Made by a program: the position numbers and the translations under genes. Source: Methylomonas methanica (GTDB lineage Bacteria; Pseudomonadota; Gammaproteobacteria; Methylococcales; Methylomonadaceae). Taken from it: a stretch of DNA of 64,000 nucleotides. The stretch covers positions 111,297 through 175,296 of the forward strand of contig NZ_LUUG01000044.1 of the NCBI RefSeq assembly GCF_001644035.1, written 5' to 3'. Below, piece by piece: positions 43,295-52,935 of the stretch. The notes beneath the pieces are model-generated. The model was not told the origin of the DNA, searched no databases, and saw only the letters and a program-made list of their open reading frames with translations. Position 1 is the stretch's first letter. Each line of letters starts with the position of its first letter.

Positions 43295-43678
43295 CTACTC
43301 CTCGATCAGGGTCCGATAAGCATCGGCATCCATTAATTGTTCCAGTTCCGCTGGGTTATCGGCTTTGATAGAAAACAGCCAGGTTTGATACGCACCGTCA
43401 TTCACCAACTCCGGCTCGTCCGTCACCGCTTCGTTGACCTCGACCACACTGCCGCTAACCGGGCTGAACAGATCGGATGCGGTTTTCACCGATTCCACCA
43501 CTGCCAGTTGTTCTCCCGCTTTCACGACCCGGCCCACATCGGGCAAGCCGATAAACACTATGTCGCCCAATTCGGATTGCGCGAAGTCGGTGATACCGAC
43601 GCGCACCAGGTTGTCGTCCTCCAGCTTGGCCCATTCATGGGTTTCGGCATATTTCAAATTTTCAGGTGTTTCACTCAT
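43295..43678 (-). CDS. gcvH: Glycine cleavage system H protein
   Basis: 127 residues from the ATG at 43678 (SETPENLKYAETHEW start); an extra 11 codons upstream are probably not translated. The lipoyl lysine lies in VVESVKTASDLFSPV (~64). It shuttles the aminomethyl arm between P, T and L proteins in glycine oxidation, and in some species passes lipoate to other enzymes. No gcvP, gcvT or lipoyl ligase is nearby; the companion is dgkA. The system's other parts must be elsewhere. Confidence 0.96.
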   Translation of the reverse strand: MSETPENLKYAETHEWAKLEDDNLVRVGITDFAQSELGDIVFIGLPDVGRVVKAGEQLAVVESVKTASDLFSPVSGSVVEVNEAVTDEPELVNDGAYQTWLFSIKADNPAELEQLMDADAYRTLIEE

Positions 43679-43848
43679 TTGCATTTCCCTCAAGCCGTAA
43701 CAGTAATCCAAAAGGATAACCGGCTATTTTTTTAACACAACAAAAAATTACAGCCCCCGCCAGCCCAAACTTTATAATCTTGGGCCATGCGGAGAGTACC
43801 TAACTTAAGTCCGGCCATTAAGGCGTCAAACTTCATTCAATAAAATTC

Positions 43849-44880
43849 ATGCGAACAGCACTTTTCCTCGCCGGCTGGCTGGGCGTTCTTAATCTGATTC
43901 CGGCCGCCGCGTTGGCGGACGATGACGACGCCCCCCCCTCAAGCACCGCCCAAACCAAACAGACCAGCCCGAATGCCGACCCCGATGCATTACATTTGGA
44001 CCGGACGGCTCAAAAGTCGGCCGGCATTCAAACCCAAACACTCGTAGCGGTTAGGCAAACGCCCGAAATTGCCGCTTACGGTACGGTGCTCAATCCGGAA
44101 CCGCTACTGAGCATCCGCCAGCAATTCCTGGCCGCCAGCGCCCAGCAAGACAGCGCACAAGCCCGCTACAGCGAGGCGGCGCAAAACTTGAATCGCACCC
44201 GCGACCTGCATCAACAAGACATCGTTTCCACCCGCCGCCTGCAGGAACAGCAAGCGATCTGGCAGGCGGACAAAGCCAATCTGGCCGCCAATAGCTACCA
44301 GCAACAACTGATCGCCGCCAATAGCCGCCTAATCTGGGGCGACACCTTGAGCAGCTGGTTTACCAAAGCTCAGGATAAAAACGCCGCGCAATTGCTGGAA
44401 CATCGCGCCCAGTTACTGCAAATTACCCTGCCCGCCAACAGCCGGCTCGATCCGGGCATCAATGTTATTCATGTTCATGAACGTGGCCAGCGTCAGGCCG
44501 CTTTACCCGCCGAGTTAATTTCCGCAGCGCCACAAGTCGATCCGGTGTCGCAAGGCCCGCGTTATTTCTTCAAATGTTCAGACTGCCGCCTGCCGTTCGG
44601 CACCCATATCACCGTCTGGATTCCGCAGGGCGGCCAAGCCAATACTGGCATCACTATCCCGCAACCGGCCTTGGTCTGGCATCTGGGCCAAGCTTTTGTG
44701 TTTGTCAAAACCGATACGGAGCATTTCAGCCGCCGGGCGCTCAAGCAATACAGCAACACTAGCCAAGGCTATTTCGTGGCCGACGGATTGCAGCCCGGCG
44801 AGGAAATCGTGACTACCGGCGCACAAACGCTGTTATCGCAACAATTGAAAGGGCTGATACCCGACGAAGATAAGGATTAA
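43849..44880 (+). CDS. RND efflux periplasmic adaptor (HlyD/CusB family)
   Basis: 343 residues with a signal peptide (~1-23, ending ALADDDD), a barrel-sandwich hairpin whose helical arm (~95-150) shows SARYSEAAQNLNRTRDLHQQ and VSTRRLQEQQAIWQADK, and a beta-barrel and membrane-proximal end (PGEEIVTTGAQTLLSQQLKG). Such proteins bridge an inner-membrane RND pump and an outer-membrane channel. It stands alone: no pump or TolC-type gene is adjacent. The CusA-type pump at 16570 in the same window is a candidate partner. A pair of cysteines in FKCSDCRL (~242-249) is unusual for the family and could sense or bind a metal. Confidence 0.82.
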   Translation: MRTALFLAGWLGVLNLIPAAALADDDDAPPSSTAQTKQTSPNADPDALHLDRTAQKSAGIQTQTLVAVRQTPEIAAYGTVLNPEPLLSIRQQFLAASAQQDSAQARYSEAAQNLNRTRDLHQQDIVSTRRLQEQQAIWQADKANLAANSYQQQLIAANSRLIWGDTLSSWFTKAQDKNAAQLLEHRAQLLQITLPANSRLDPGINVIHVHERGQRQAALPAELISAAPQVDPVSQGPRYFFKCSDCRLPFGTHITVWIPQGGQANTGITIPQPALVWHLGQAFVFVKTDTEHFSRRALKQYSNTSQGYFVADGLQPGEEIVTTGAQTLLSQQLKGLIPDEDKD

Positions 44881-44886
44881 GCCTGC

Positions 44887-45930
44887 TTAGTATTTTATCG
44901 GCAACACCTGGACCGACTCCCAAACCCGCTCGGTGAATTCCGCGTCCATCTCCGGCATGCCATCCTTGAGCCATTGCACGATAACTTTGGCGATATTGGG
45001 ATAAGTCACATGCACCGCATGCGGATTGTGCAGCCAGTCCTCGATCACCGCGTCATCCAGATCAAACATCGTGTGACCGTAGCCCAGTTGCTTTAAAGCC
45101 TCGGCGTTTGAAATCTGCTCCATTTGCGCGTGCAGAGGCTTGACGAGAATCTTCTTGCCCAACTGCAAGGACTCGCTGGCCAATTCGAACCCGGCATTAC
45201 TGATGATGCCGGCACAATCGTACAAATCACGCTGAAAGCCTGTTCTGGACAGTTGCTTGCAAACGATGTGCGGATATTTCGACACCGCCGGCTCCGGCGC
45301 ATAGACATGAAATTCATAGTTTTCGAACGGACACAACAGCTTAACCACCGCTTGCGGGTCTTCGAAGGGCAAATACACCACAATCTTATTGGCTTGGCTA
45401 TTTTGCGGAAACGCCGGGGTTTCGATAATCGGTGGCAAGATCGGCTGACCGAAATGATGCCAGTGCAAACCAATGCCGATGTCGGCCGGCGCGAAATACT
45501 TCATTACCTGCTCGGCAATCGGATCGCCACCGGCGCGGGGAATTTTGTGTCTAAACGCATATTGGTGGCCGATACCCAGCACTTTTTTCTTTTGCCGTTT
45601 CGCGGCCCAAGCGGTAACGGGCTCGAAATCGCTGATCACTAAGTCGTAAGCGCTTAAATCCAGACTGTTGATGTCTTTGACAAAGCGGATCGGACTGGCT
45701 TCCATAGCGGTTTTCACATAGCTGACCTGACCGTTGTGGGTGTTAAAGGTCAAACCGGTTTTGACTTGATAACCGTTAAACACCTCCATATCGAAGTATT
45801 TATCCGCCGGCCGGCCGGTAAATTGGAAGGTGACATCAAAACCCGCCGCGTATAGTTCTTTCGCCATCACTCTGGCACGGGTAATGTGACCATTGCCCGT
45901 GCCTTGCACACCGTAAAAAATTTTCATCAT
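44887..45930 (-). CDS. MJ1255/VC2487-family glycosyltransferase
   Basis: 347 residues, GT-B fold without membrane segments. The N-terminal domain opens MKIFYGVQGTGNGHITRA, close to the MurG/UGT nucleotide-sugar transferase start (GxGxGH). The C-terminal domain carries CAGIISNAGFELASESLQ and ILVKPLHAQMEQISNA, with the donor-binding SNAGFE.SE pattern (~246-285). Family members transfer sugars to lipid or unknown acceptors. ATG codons at 45930 and 45927 overlap the PAP2 gene stop, so the two are coupled and probably serve one pathway of lipid-linked glycan synthesis. Confidence 0.88.
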   Translation of the reverse strand: MMKIFYGVQGTGNGHITRARVMAKELYAAGFDVTFQFTGRPADKYFDMEVFNGYQVKTGLTFNTHNGQVSYVKTAMEASPIRFVKDINSLDLSAYDLVISDFEPVTAWAAKRQKKKVLGIGHQYAFRHKIPRAGGDPIAEQVMKYFAPADIGIGLHWHHFGQPILPPIIETPAFPQNSQANKIVVYLPFEDPQAVVKLLCPFENYEFHVYAPEPAVSKYPHIVCKQLSRTGFQRDLYDCAGIISNAGFELASESLQLGKKILVKPLHAQMEQISNAEALKQLGYGHTMFDLDDAVIEDWLHNPHAVHVTYPNIAKVIVQWLKDGMPEMDAEFTERVWESVQVLPIKY

Positions 45931-46448
45931 AAAATGTAATCGAGACTAAAAATTGCCGTACTAACACCCAAGACAACGCCCATCAGCGTATCGGTGGGAA
46001 AATGCACGCCCAAAACCACTCTGGAAAAACCCACCAATGCGGCCCAAACATAAAGCGCCGGCATCAGCGACGGCGCGAAATACCCCAGCAAGGTCGCTAC
46101 CATAAATGCGGCTGAGGTATGTCCGGATGGAAAACTGAATTGATCCGATGGCGTAATCACGCTTTTGAAATCCTGCAACGCTTGCTGCGGGCGGTTGCGC
46201 TTAAAGCCTTTTTTCAGCAGCGTATAAACCGGTCTTTCGATCAAAAACGCTAAGATCATGGTCCGCAACAACGCATCGTTGATCCCTTGATCCCAATAGA
46301 GCCAGGCCGCGAGAATGACGTACAGAAAACCGTCGGCGGTTCGGGAAATCATGCGGCAAAAGCGCACTAGATAGGCATGAATGGCGACGCCGTTTAGCCA
46401 GGTAAACATGGTCACGTCGTACTTATGAATTGAGTAAATCAGCTTCAT
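45927..46448 (-). CDS. PAP2-family membrane lipid phosphatase
   Basis: 173 residues with five or six helices. The three phosphatase motifs are intact: KKGFKRNRPQQAL (~82-94), FPSGHTSAAFM (~108-118), and SRVVLGVHFPTDTL (~139-152). Substrates of relatives are phosphatidate, phosphatidylglycerophosphate or undecaprenyl pyrophosphate. Paired with the following glycosyltransferase by overlap, it may recycle or prepare a lipid carrier. Confidence 0.93.
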   Translation of the reverse strand: MKLIYSIHKYDVTMFTWLNGVAIHAYLVRFCRMISRTADGFLYVILAAWLYWDQGINDALLRTMILAFLIERPVYTLLKKGFKRNRPQQALQDFKSVITPSDQFSFPSGHTSAAFMVATLLGYFAPSLMPALYVWAALVGFSRVVLGVHFPTDTLMGVVLGVSTAIFSLDYIL

Positions 46449-46725
46449 GGTCTGCTCCTCGTTGTTTGCCGCACGCGTCGACCGCGACCTTCATGCAGCA
46501 GTTGGAAATCGTCGATTTTCCGTTTCACGTTTATCCCTGATGACGAGGCCAGCTTAGAGATGCTTTGTGACAACAATATGAAGCTTTGTTTAAGCTTATG
46601 TGACAGGCCCATTTCGGCGATTGTTTGTTACAATTGCCGGCTGCGACGCGCTCGGCTGTTTAGCGCGTCGAGACCGGCGATCTATAACAACACGGCAAAA
46701 CCTTTTCGGTTTTAATCAGGGCACT

Positions 46726-48183
46726 ATGCAACGTTTTTGCACTTTAGGGTTTGTACTCGGCCTGATCTTAATGGTCTTCGGCGTCACCTACGCGCTACCG
46801 ATAGCCACTTCGCTGTATTTTGAGGATGGCATGGTCGATCACTTCTTGAACGGCATGTCATTGAATATTGGTATCGGCAGCCTGCTATCCGGCTTAACCA
46901 TGCGCTTTCGCGGCGATGTAAAAACGCGGGACGGCTATCTGTTGGTCGCCTCGTTCTGGATCTTGATGTCTTCAGCGGCCACACTGCCGTTGATGTGGGG
47001 TATACCCGGCCTGACGTTCACGGACGCTTTTTTCGAATGCGTCTCCGGATTTACCACCACCGGCGCCACTGTATTGGTCGGTCTGGACAATTTGGCGCCG
47101 TCACTCAACCTCTGGCGACACGAGCTGAACTGGATAGGCGGACTGGGAATCATCGTCCTGGCCGTGGCGATTCTGCCTTTGCTGGGCGTCGGGGGGATGC
47201 AGCTGTACAAAGCTGAAATCGCCGGCCCGGTTAAGGACAGCAAGATCACCCCGCGCATCGCCGAAACCGCTCGCTTGCTCTGGCTGGTCTACGCCGGTGC
47301 CACGTTAGCCTGTATCCTGGCATTAAATTTGGCCGGCATGGGTTGGTTCGATGCCATTTGCCACTCCTTTGCCACGCTGGGCTTGGGTGGATTTTCGACG
47401 CACGACGCCAGCATCAGCTTTTATGATTCGCCAGCCATTGAATTGGTACTGACTATTTTCATGTTGATCGCGGCGATGAATTTCGCCACGCACTACACGG
47501 TACTGCATCATCGCAGCCTGAAACCCTATCTATCGGACCCGGAAGCAATACCGATGTTGGGTGTCGTAGCCGGCAGCATTTTGCTTTGCAGCGGCTATCT
47601 ATGGCATTTCGATACCTACCCGGATTTCTTTACCAGCTTGCGCCATGTGACTTTCAACCTGGTATCGATAGCCACCGACTGCGGCTTCATGAGCGCGGAT
47701 TTCGACAAATGGCCGCCGTTTGTACCGTGGTGGATGCTATATCTGAGCTGCATTACCGTCTGCACCGGCTCTACTGGCGGCGGCATCAAAATGTTCCGTA
47801 CTTTATTGTTATGGAAACAAGCCGGCCGGGAAATGTTCAGCCTACTGCATCCGCGTGCGGTCAACCCAATTCGGATCGGCAACACCCCCATCGCCAACAA
47901 AATCATTTTCGCGGTCCTGGCGTTTATTTTCCTGTACTTCATTTCCATCGTGGTGCTGACCTTTTCCTTGATTTTTTCCGGCCTGGACCCGATCTCTGCG
48001 CTTAGCGCGGTTATCGCCTGCATCAATAATGCCGGCCCCGGATTGAATCAAGTCGGACCTGCCGGCAATTACCAAAGTCTCAGCGATTTTCAAACCTGGA
48101 TTTGTTCTGTCGCCATGCTATTGGGACGCTTGGAAGTATTCACGCTGATCGTGCTTTTTACACCTACTTTCTGGAGAAAATAG
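46726..48183 (+). CDS. trkH: TrkH-type potassium uptake subunit
   Basis: 485 residues from the ATG at 46726; a longer frame to 46600 adds 42 residues with no family match. Potassium channel-like transporter with four pore repeats. The selectivity loops are TTGATVLVGLDNLAPS (~118), GFSTHDASISF (~223), TDCGFMSADF and NNAGPGLNQVGP (~429). It takes up K+ together with cytosolic TrkA, which is not in the window. Upstream, AATCAGGGC is a weak ribosome-binding site. Confidence 0.95.
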   Translation: MQRFCTLGFVLGLILMVFGVTYALPIATSLYFEDGMVDHFLNGMSLNIGIGSLLSGLTMRFRGDVKTRDGYLLVASFWILMSSAATLPLMWGIPGLTFTDAFFECVSGFTTTGATVLVGLDNLAPSLNLWRHELNWIGGLGIIVLAVAILPLLGVGGMQLYKAEIAGPVKDSKITPRIAETARLLWLVYAGATLACILALNLAGMGWFDAICHSFATLGLGGFSTHDASISFYDSPAIELVLTIFMLIAAMNFATHYTVLHHRSLKPYLSDPEAIPMLGVVAGSILLCSGYLWHFDTYPDFFTSLRHVTFNLVSIATDCGFMSADFDKWPPFVPWWMLYLSCITVCTGSTGGGIKMFRTLLLWKQAGREMFSLLHPRAVNPIRIGNTPIANKIIFAVLAFIFLYFISIVVLTFSLIFSGLDPISALSAVIACINNAGPGLNQVGPAGNYQSLSDFQTWICSVAMLLGRLEVFTLIVLFTPTFWRK

Positions 48184-48280
48184 TACAATTCTCCGCCTTA
48201 TCGTCCGCAAGCTTTCTATTTGACACCTTGGATTCAGCGCGACCGGAACGCAACACTTACCATTTATCAGGAACATTGGC

Positions 48281-49210
48281 ATGACTTCCGCTACACATAT
48301 TGATTTTCTTAGCAAAAGAAAACTGGCCTTTTACTTTTCCGGCACCCTGCTATTAATTTCCATTGTTTCGTTTTTCGTCAAGGGTCTGGATCTGGGCATA
48401 GACTTTACCGGCGGCAGCCTTTACGAATTGCATTACAACCAAGCGGCGGATCTGGACAAGATGCGCAGCACGCTGGAACAACAGGGCTTTGCCGATGCCA
48501 ATCTGCAACATTTCGGCAGCGCGGCCGACGTGTTAATCCGGCTGAAGCCGGTAGAAAACATCAGCCAAAAAGAGCTTAGCGAAAAAGTGCTAAGCGTCGC
48601 CAATAGCAGCCAAAGCCAACCGGGCGAGCTGCGCCGAGTTGAATTCGTCGGCCCGCAAGTGGGTGATGACTTGGTCAACGATGGCGGTCTGGCACTGTTC
48701 TTCGCCTTTGTCGGCATCATGGTCTACGTCAGCATTCGCTTTGAGTGGAAATTATCGTTGAGCGCCATCGCCGCTTTATTCCACGACAGCATCATTACGA
48801 TGGGCTTTTTCTCGGTGTTTGGCTGGGAATTTGACATGACCGTGTTATCGGCGATTTTGGCGTTGATCGGTTATTCCATCAACGACACCATCGTGGTCTA
48901 CGACCGGATTCGCGAAACCGTCCGCACTAGCCGCATCAAGGAATCGATCAACGAAATCGTCAACACCGCACTGAACGACACCCTGAGCCGAACCATTCTG
49001 ACCTCGTTGACCGTATTTTTAACACTTTTGGCCCTGGCATTCCTCGGCGGCAAAACCATCCACGGCTTTGCCATTGCGATGCTGATCGGCGTCGTTAAAG
49101 GCACCTACTCGTCAATTTACATCGCCAGCTCACTCGCTCTGAGCCTGGGCTTGAGCCGCGACGACCTGATGCCGCCCGCCAAGGACAGCGTCGTCGACGA
49201 CATGCCTTAA
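48281..49210 (+). CDS. secF: Protein translocase subunit SecF
   Basis: 309 residues with six helices; the first (~18-36) is followed by GLDLGIDFTGGSLYE, the SecF signature. The periplasmic P1 domain spans ~38-130. VEFVGPQVGDDLVNDGGLAL leads into the helical core, which contains LALIGYSINDTIVVYDRIRE and ends in LIGVVKGTYSSIYIASSLAL. Normally secD lies directly upstream, since SecDF works as a pair pulling proteins out of SecYEG by proton motive force. Here the upstream gene is trkH and no secD is present. Confidence 0.95.
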   Translation: MTSATHIDFLSKRKLAFYFSGTLLLISIVSFFVKGLDLGIDFTGGSLYELHYNQAADLDKMRSTLEQQGFADANLQHFGSAADVLIRLKPVENISQKELSEKVLSVANSSQSQPGELRRVEFVGPQVGDDLVNDGGLALFFAFVGIMVYVSIRFEWKLSLSAIAALFHDSIITMGFFSVFGWEFDMTVLSAILALIGYSINDTIVVYDRIRETVRTSRIKESINEIVNTALNDTLSRTILTSLTVFLTLLALAFLGGKTIHGFAIAMLIGVVKGTYSSIYIASSLALSLGLSRDDLMPPAKDSVVDDMP

Positions 49211-49258
49211 ACCGAATTTTCATTTATCACTTCAAGCGAACGCTCACGGAATAACTTG

Positions 49259-52200
49259 ATGACACAAAAGCTTAATACTCGCGACCTTACCCAACTCACC
49301 CTCGGCATCCCCGGCTTTGAATATAAAGACTTATACGATGCCAAACGTCTGTCTGATTTGTTGACAGTATTCGATCAGTCGGTACAGCAACACGATGCAG
49401 CCTTGTTTGCGGAAATTACCGCTTACCGCGCCTGTGGCGGCGAAGGCATGAAGCCGGAGGACATTTCCGAGTTATTGGTAAAGATGGCACCGCTGGTCGG
49501 GACATTCGTCGCGCGTTTGTTCAATGTCAGCGATGTCCGCGACCAACAAATCGGCACTATTCGTGGCGAATTCGACGCGATATTTGTTTATCGCACCGAA
49601 ATCGTCGGTAATTTAAGCAAGCTGTTCAAAGGCCAAACTATCGAAGGCTGGGATATTGCCGCACTGCGCAGCCAATTGGCTGGTCTGCTAACGGCCACCG
49701 ACAGACAAGATTTATTCCAGGCCGACCCGGAATTGGCCGTGAGCCAGCTGGGTGCCGATTTATGGCGCTTATCACAACAGGCAGAGATTACCGATGCCGA
49801 TGTTGCCCACCTGCAAGATCAACTCAGCGGCTGCGACAGTCCCGCTGCGCTGGTAGCCGGCTTGCTGGACATCGTCTGCCGCTGGAGTTTTGCCGCCAAG
49901 CAAGATCCTGAATTGCAAGCCTATGTCGCCAAATGGGTGAGCTTCAAGGTTCCGGAAAAAACCAATCTGGACAATCTGGTCGAACACGACACCGTGTCAC
50001 CAAACGGCTTTGATGTTTGGGCGTGCAACGATCACCATCAGCGCCGCCGCGATGGCTTTGCCTTGACCGACAAACGCTTCAAACAACGCCAGGTGTTGTA
50101 CGAAGTCGATCATTGCATTTACTGCCACGACCGCGATAACGACTCCTGCTCCAAAGGCATCAAGAACAAAAAAGACGGCACGTTCAAAACCAATCATTTG
50201 AGCGCGTTGATGACGGGTTGCCCGCTGGAAGAAAAAATCTCCGAGATGCATGTGGTCAAACGCCAAGGCGACAATATCGGCGCACTGGCGATGATCATCA
50301 TCGACAACCCGATGTGCCCAGGCACCGGCCACCGGATATGCAACGACTGCATGCGCGGTTGTATTTACCAAAAAACCGAGTCGGTGAATATTCCGCAAAT
50401 CGAAACCAATGTGCTGACCGATGTGCTGTTCATGCCTTGGGGTTTTGAAATTTACAGCCTGTTAACGCGCTGGAACCCACTCAACATCAAGCGCTCCACC
50501 GCGTTGCCTTACAATGGCAAAAATGTGCTGGTGGCGGGCATGGGTCCAGCCGGTTACACCTTGTCGCACTACCTGTTGAACGAAGGCTTTGGCGTCGTCG
50601 GTATCGATGCCTTGAAAATCGAGCCGCTACCCCTGCATCTGACCGGCGACCGCGACAACCTGCCGATGCCGATTATGGACTTCCAAAGCCTGTACGAAGA
50701 CCTGGATAAGCGCGTGCTGCTGGGCTTCGGCGGCGTGGCCGAATACGGCATTACCGTGCGTTGGGATAAGAACTTTTTGAAAGTCATCTACCTGACCCTG
50801 CTGCGTCGCAGTGCATTCAAATGCTACGGCGGCGTGCGTTTCGGCGGCACCATCACTATCGATGAAGCCTGGGAGATGGGTTTCGATCATATCGCCATCG
50901 CCAGCGGCGCCGGCAAACCCACCGTGATCGATCTGAAAAATAACCTGATCCGCGGCATCCGCAAGGCGTCCGACTTTTTGATGGGTCTGCAATTGACCGG
51001 TGCGGCGAAAGAATCCTCGCTGGCTAATTTGCAAGTGCGCTTGCCCGCCGGCGTCATCGGTGGCGGCTTGACCGCTATCGATACCACCACCGAGTTGCTG
51101 GCCTACTACCCCGTGCAAGTCAGCAAGATTTTGCATCGCTACGACAAATTAGTCGCCAAGTACGGTGAAGCAGCAGTGCGCAGCCGGTACGACGGCGAAG
51201 AACTGGAAATTCTGGAAGAGTTCTTGGCGCATGGCCGCGTGATCGAGCAGGAGCGCGAACGCGCCGCTGCCGCCGGTGAAATGCCCAATTTTCTGCCTTT
51301 CCTGAAACAATGGGGCGGCGTGACGCTGTTCTATCGTAAAGGCATCAAGGATTCACCGGCTTATCGGCAGAATCACGAAGAGATCCACGAAGCGCTGTCG
51401 GAAGGTATTTACCTGGCCGAAGGCATGAGCCCTCTGGAAGCCATAGAAGATCAATACGGCCATTTGCAAGCCGTACGCTTTGAGAAACTGGCCGAAGAAG
51501 ACGGCAAATGGCGCAAAACCGATGAAGTGGAAGTGAAACTGCGCGGCTTGTTCATCGCCGCCGGCACCGCACCGAATACCATCTATCAATCCGAACACCC
51601 CGGCACCTTTGTGATGGATCGCAAATTCTACAAACGCCACGAGCCGGAATGGTTGCAAGGCCAAGCAGAGTTGGTTGCAAGCACTGACGAAACGCAAGTC
51701 AAAGTCGGCAAACCGGCGCCGTTTACCTCTTACCACAGCAACGGTCGTTACATTACGTTTTACGGCGACAACCACCCGGTTTACGCCGGCAACGTGGTGA
51801 AGGCGATGGCCAGCGCGAAAGACGGTTATCCGTACATTGTTAAGTTATTCGCCAACGAACTGGCTGGCTTGGACGCTGCGCAACAGCCGCAACGCGATAC
51901 ACAGTTACGCGATTTGCAAAACAAACTGGACGCGACTTTCCTGGCGCATGTCGTTGAAGTGAATCGTCTGACGCCAACCATCATCGAAGTGGTCATCAAA
52001 GCACCGGCTGCCGCGAAACATTTCGAACCAGGCCAGTTTTACCGCGTGCAAAACTACGAGTCACTGGCTCCCGTAGTGGAAGGTACTACATTGGCCGCCG
52101 AGGGCTTGGCACTGACCGGCGCCTGGGTAGACAAGGAGAAAGGCCTGGTGTCCTTGATTGCCTTGGAAATGGGCAGTTCCAGCCGCTTGTGCGCGACCTG

Positions 52201-52906
52201 GAAAGTGGGCGATCCGCTGGTGTTAATGGGTGTCACGGGTGCGCCAACCGAAATTCCAACCGGCAAAACCGTTTTGCTGCTGGGCGGCGGTTTGGGTAAC
52301 GCGGTACTGTTCTCAATCGGTAAAGCCATGCGCAATGCCGGTAACAAGGTGCTGTATTTCGCCGGTTACCGTAACAGCGAAGACCTGTTCAAGGTGCCGG
52401 AAATCGAGGAAGCGTCCGACGTGATCGTTTGGGCCGTCGATGACAGACCCGGTAACGACGCTATTCCTGTCACCCGGCCACAGGATAAAACCTTCGTCGG
52501 TAATATCGTCGAAGCCATGGTGTCCTATGCTACCGGAAAATTGGGCGAAACCAGCTTGCTTCTGCAAGACGTCGATCACCTGATCGTGATCGGTTCCGAC
52601 CGGATGATGGCAGCCGTAAAAGCAGCACGTTTTGCCGCCTTGAAACCGTACTTGAAGGAAGGCCACGAAGCGGTCGGCTCAATCAACTCGCCGATGCAAT
52701 GCATGATGAAAGGCGTCTGCGCCCAATGCTTATGCAAACACGTGGATCCGGAAAGCGGCGAAGAGAGCTTTATGTACTCCTGTTACAACCAGGATCAGGC
52801 GCTGGACTATGTGGATTTCCCAAATCTGGCTGCCCGTCTGCGGCAAAACACGGTACAGGAAAAACTGTCCTCACTCTGGCTGACGTATTTACTCGAAGCC
52901 CAATGA
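49259..52906 (+). CDS. Iron-sulfur flavoprotein, NfnB-NfnA-like fusion
   Basis: 1215 residues, one continuous frame, ATG at 49259. Regions: a helical domain of unknown family (~1-270); a cysteine-rich segment with HCIYCHDRDNDSCSKG (~284-299) and CPGTGHRICNDCMRGCIYQ (~351-369), suited to one or two [4Fe-4S] clusters; a GltD-like flavin/NAD(P)H reductase with GMGPAGYTLSHYLL (~425) and a second Rossmann motif GVIGGGLTAIDTTTE (~599); and a PyrK/ferredoxin-reductase-like domain from ~890 with FEPGQFYRVQ, LLLGGGLGNAV (~1003) and a [2Fe-2S] set CMMKGVCAQC...YSC (~1147-1174). GltD-like plus PyrK-like is the makeup of NfnB and NfnA, the electron-bifurcating ferredoxin:NADP transhydrogenase, here apparently joined in one chain. 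Alternative: a glutamate-synthase-like oxidoreductase of other role. Confidence 0.75.
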   Translation: MTQKLNTRDLTQLTLGIPGFEYKDLYDAKRLSDLLTVFDQSVQQHDAALFAEITAYRACGGEGMKPEDISELLVKMAPLVGTFVARLFNVSDVRDQQIGTIRGEFDAIFVYRTEIVGNLSKLFKGQTIEGWDIAALRSQLAGLLTATDRQDLFQADPELAVSQLGADLWRLSQQAEITDADVAHLQDQLSGCDSPAALVAGLLDIVCRWSFAAKQDPELQAYVAKWVSFKVPEKTNLDNLVEHDTVSPNGFDVWACNDHHQRRRDGFALTDKRFKQRQVLYEVDHCIYCHDRDNDSCSKGIKNKKDGTFKTNHLSALMTGCPLEEKISEMHVVKRQGDNIGALAMIIIDNPMCPGTGHRICNDCMRGCIYQKTESVNIPQIETNVLTDVLFMPWGFEIYSLLTRWNPLNIKRSTALPYNGKNVLVAGMGPAGYTLSHYLLNEGFGVVGIDALKIEPLPLHLTGDRDNLPMPIMDFQSLYEDLDKRVLLGFGGVAEYGITVRWDKNFLKVIYLTLLRRSAFKCYGGVRFGGTITIDEAWEMGFDHIAIASGAGKPTVIDLKNNLIRGIRKASDFLMGLQLTGAAKESSLANLQVRLPAGVIGGGLTAIDTTTELLAYYPVQVSKILHRYDKLVAKYGEAAVRSRYDGEELEILEEFLAHGRVIEQERERAAAAGEMPNFLPFLKQWGGVTLFYRKGIKDSPAYRQNHEEIHEALSEGIYLAEGMSPLEAIEDQYGHLQAVRFEKLAEEDGKWRKTDEVEVKLRGLFIAAGTAPNTIYQSEHPGTFVMDRKFYKRHEPEWLQGQAELVASTDETQVKVGKPAPFTSYHSNGRYITFYGDNHPVYAGNVVKAMASAKDGYPYIVKLFANELAGLDAAQQPQRDTQLRDLQNKLDATFLAHVVEVNRLTPTIIEVVIKAPAAAKHFEPGQFYRVQNYESLAPVVEGTTLAAEGLALTGAWVDKEKGLVSLIALEMGSSSRLCATWKVGDPLVLMGVTGAPTEIPTGKTVLLLGGGLGNAVLFSIGKAMRNAGNKVLYFAGYRNSEDLFKVPEIEEASDVIVWAVDDRPGNDAIPVTRPQDKTFVGNIVEAMVSYATGKLGETSLLLQDVDHLIVIGSDRMMAAVKAARFAALKPYLKEGHEAVGSINSPMQCMMKGVCAQCLCKHVDPESGEESFMYSCYNQDQALDYVDFPNLAARLRQNTVQEKLSSLWLTYLLEAQ

Positions 52907-52912
52907 TAAAAA

Positions 52913-52935
52913 GATAGGCAGACTTTAAGCCTATC
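52913..52935 (+). terminator. Possible weak terminator hairpin
   Basis: GATAGGC and GCCTATC pair around a nine-base loop, seven bases after the stop of the large flavoprotein gene. No T-run follows, so termination strength is doubtful. A second GGGGC/GCCCC hairpin lies at about 52967-52990. Confidence 0.4.
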
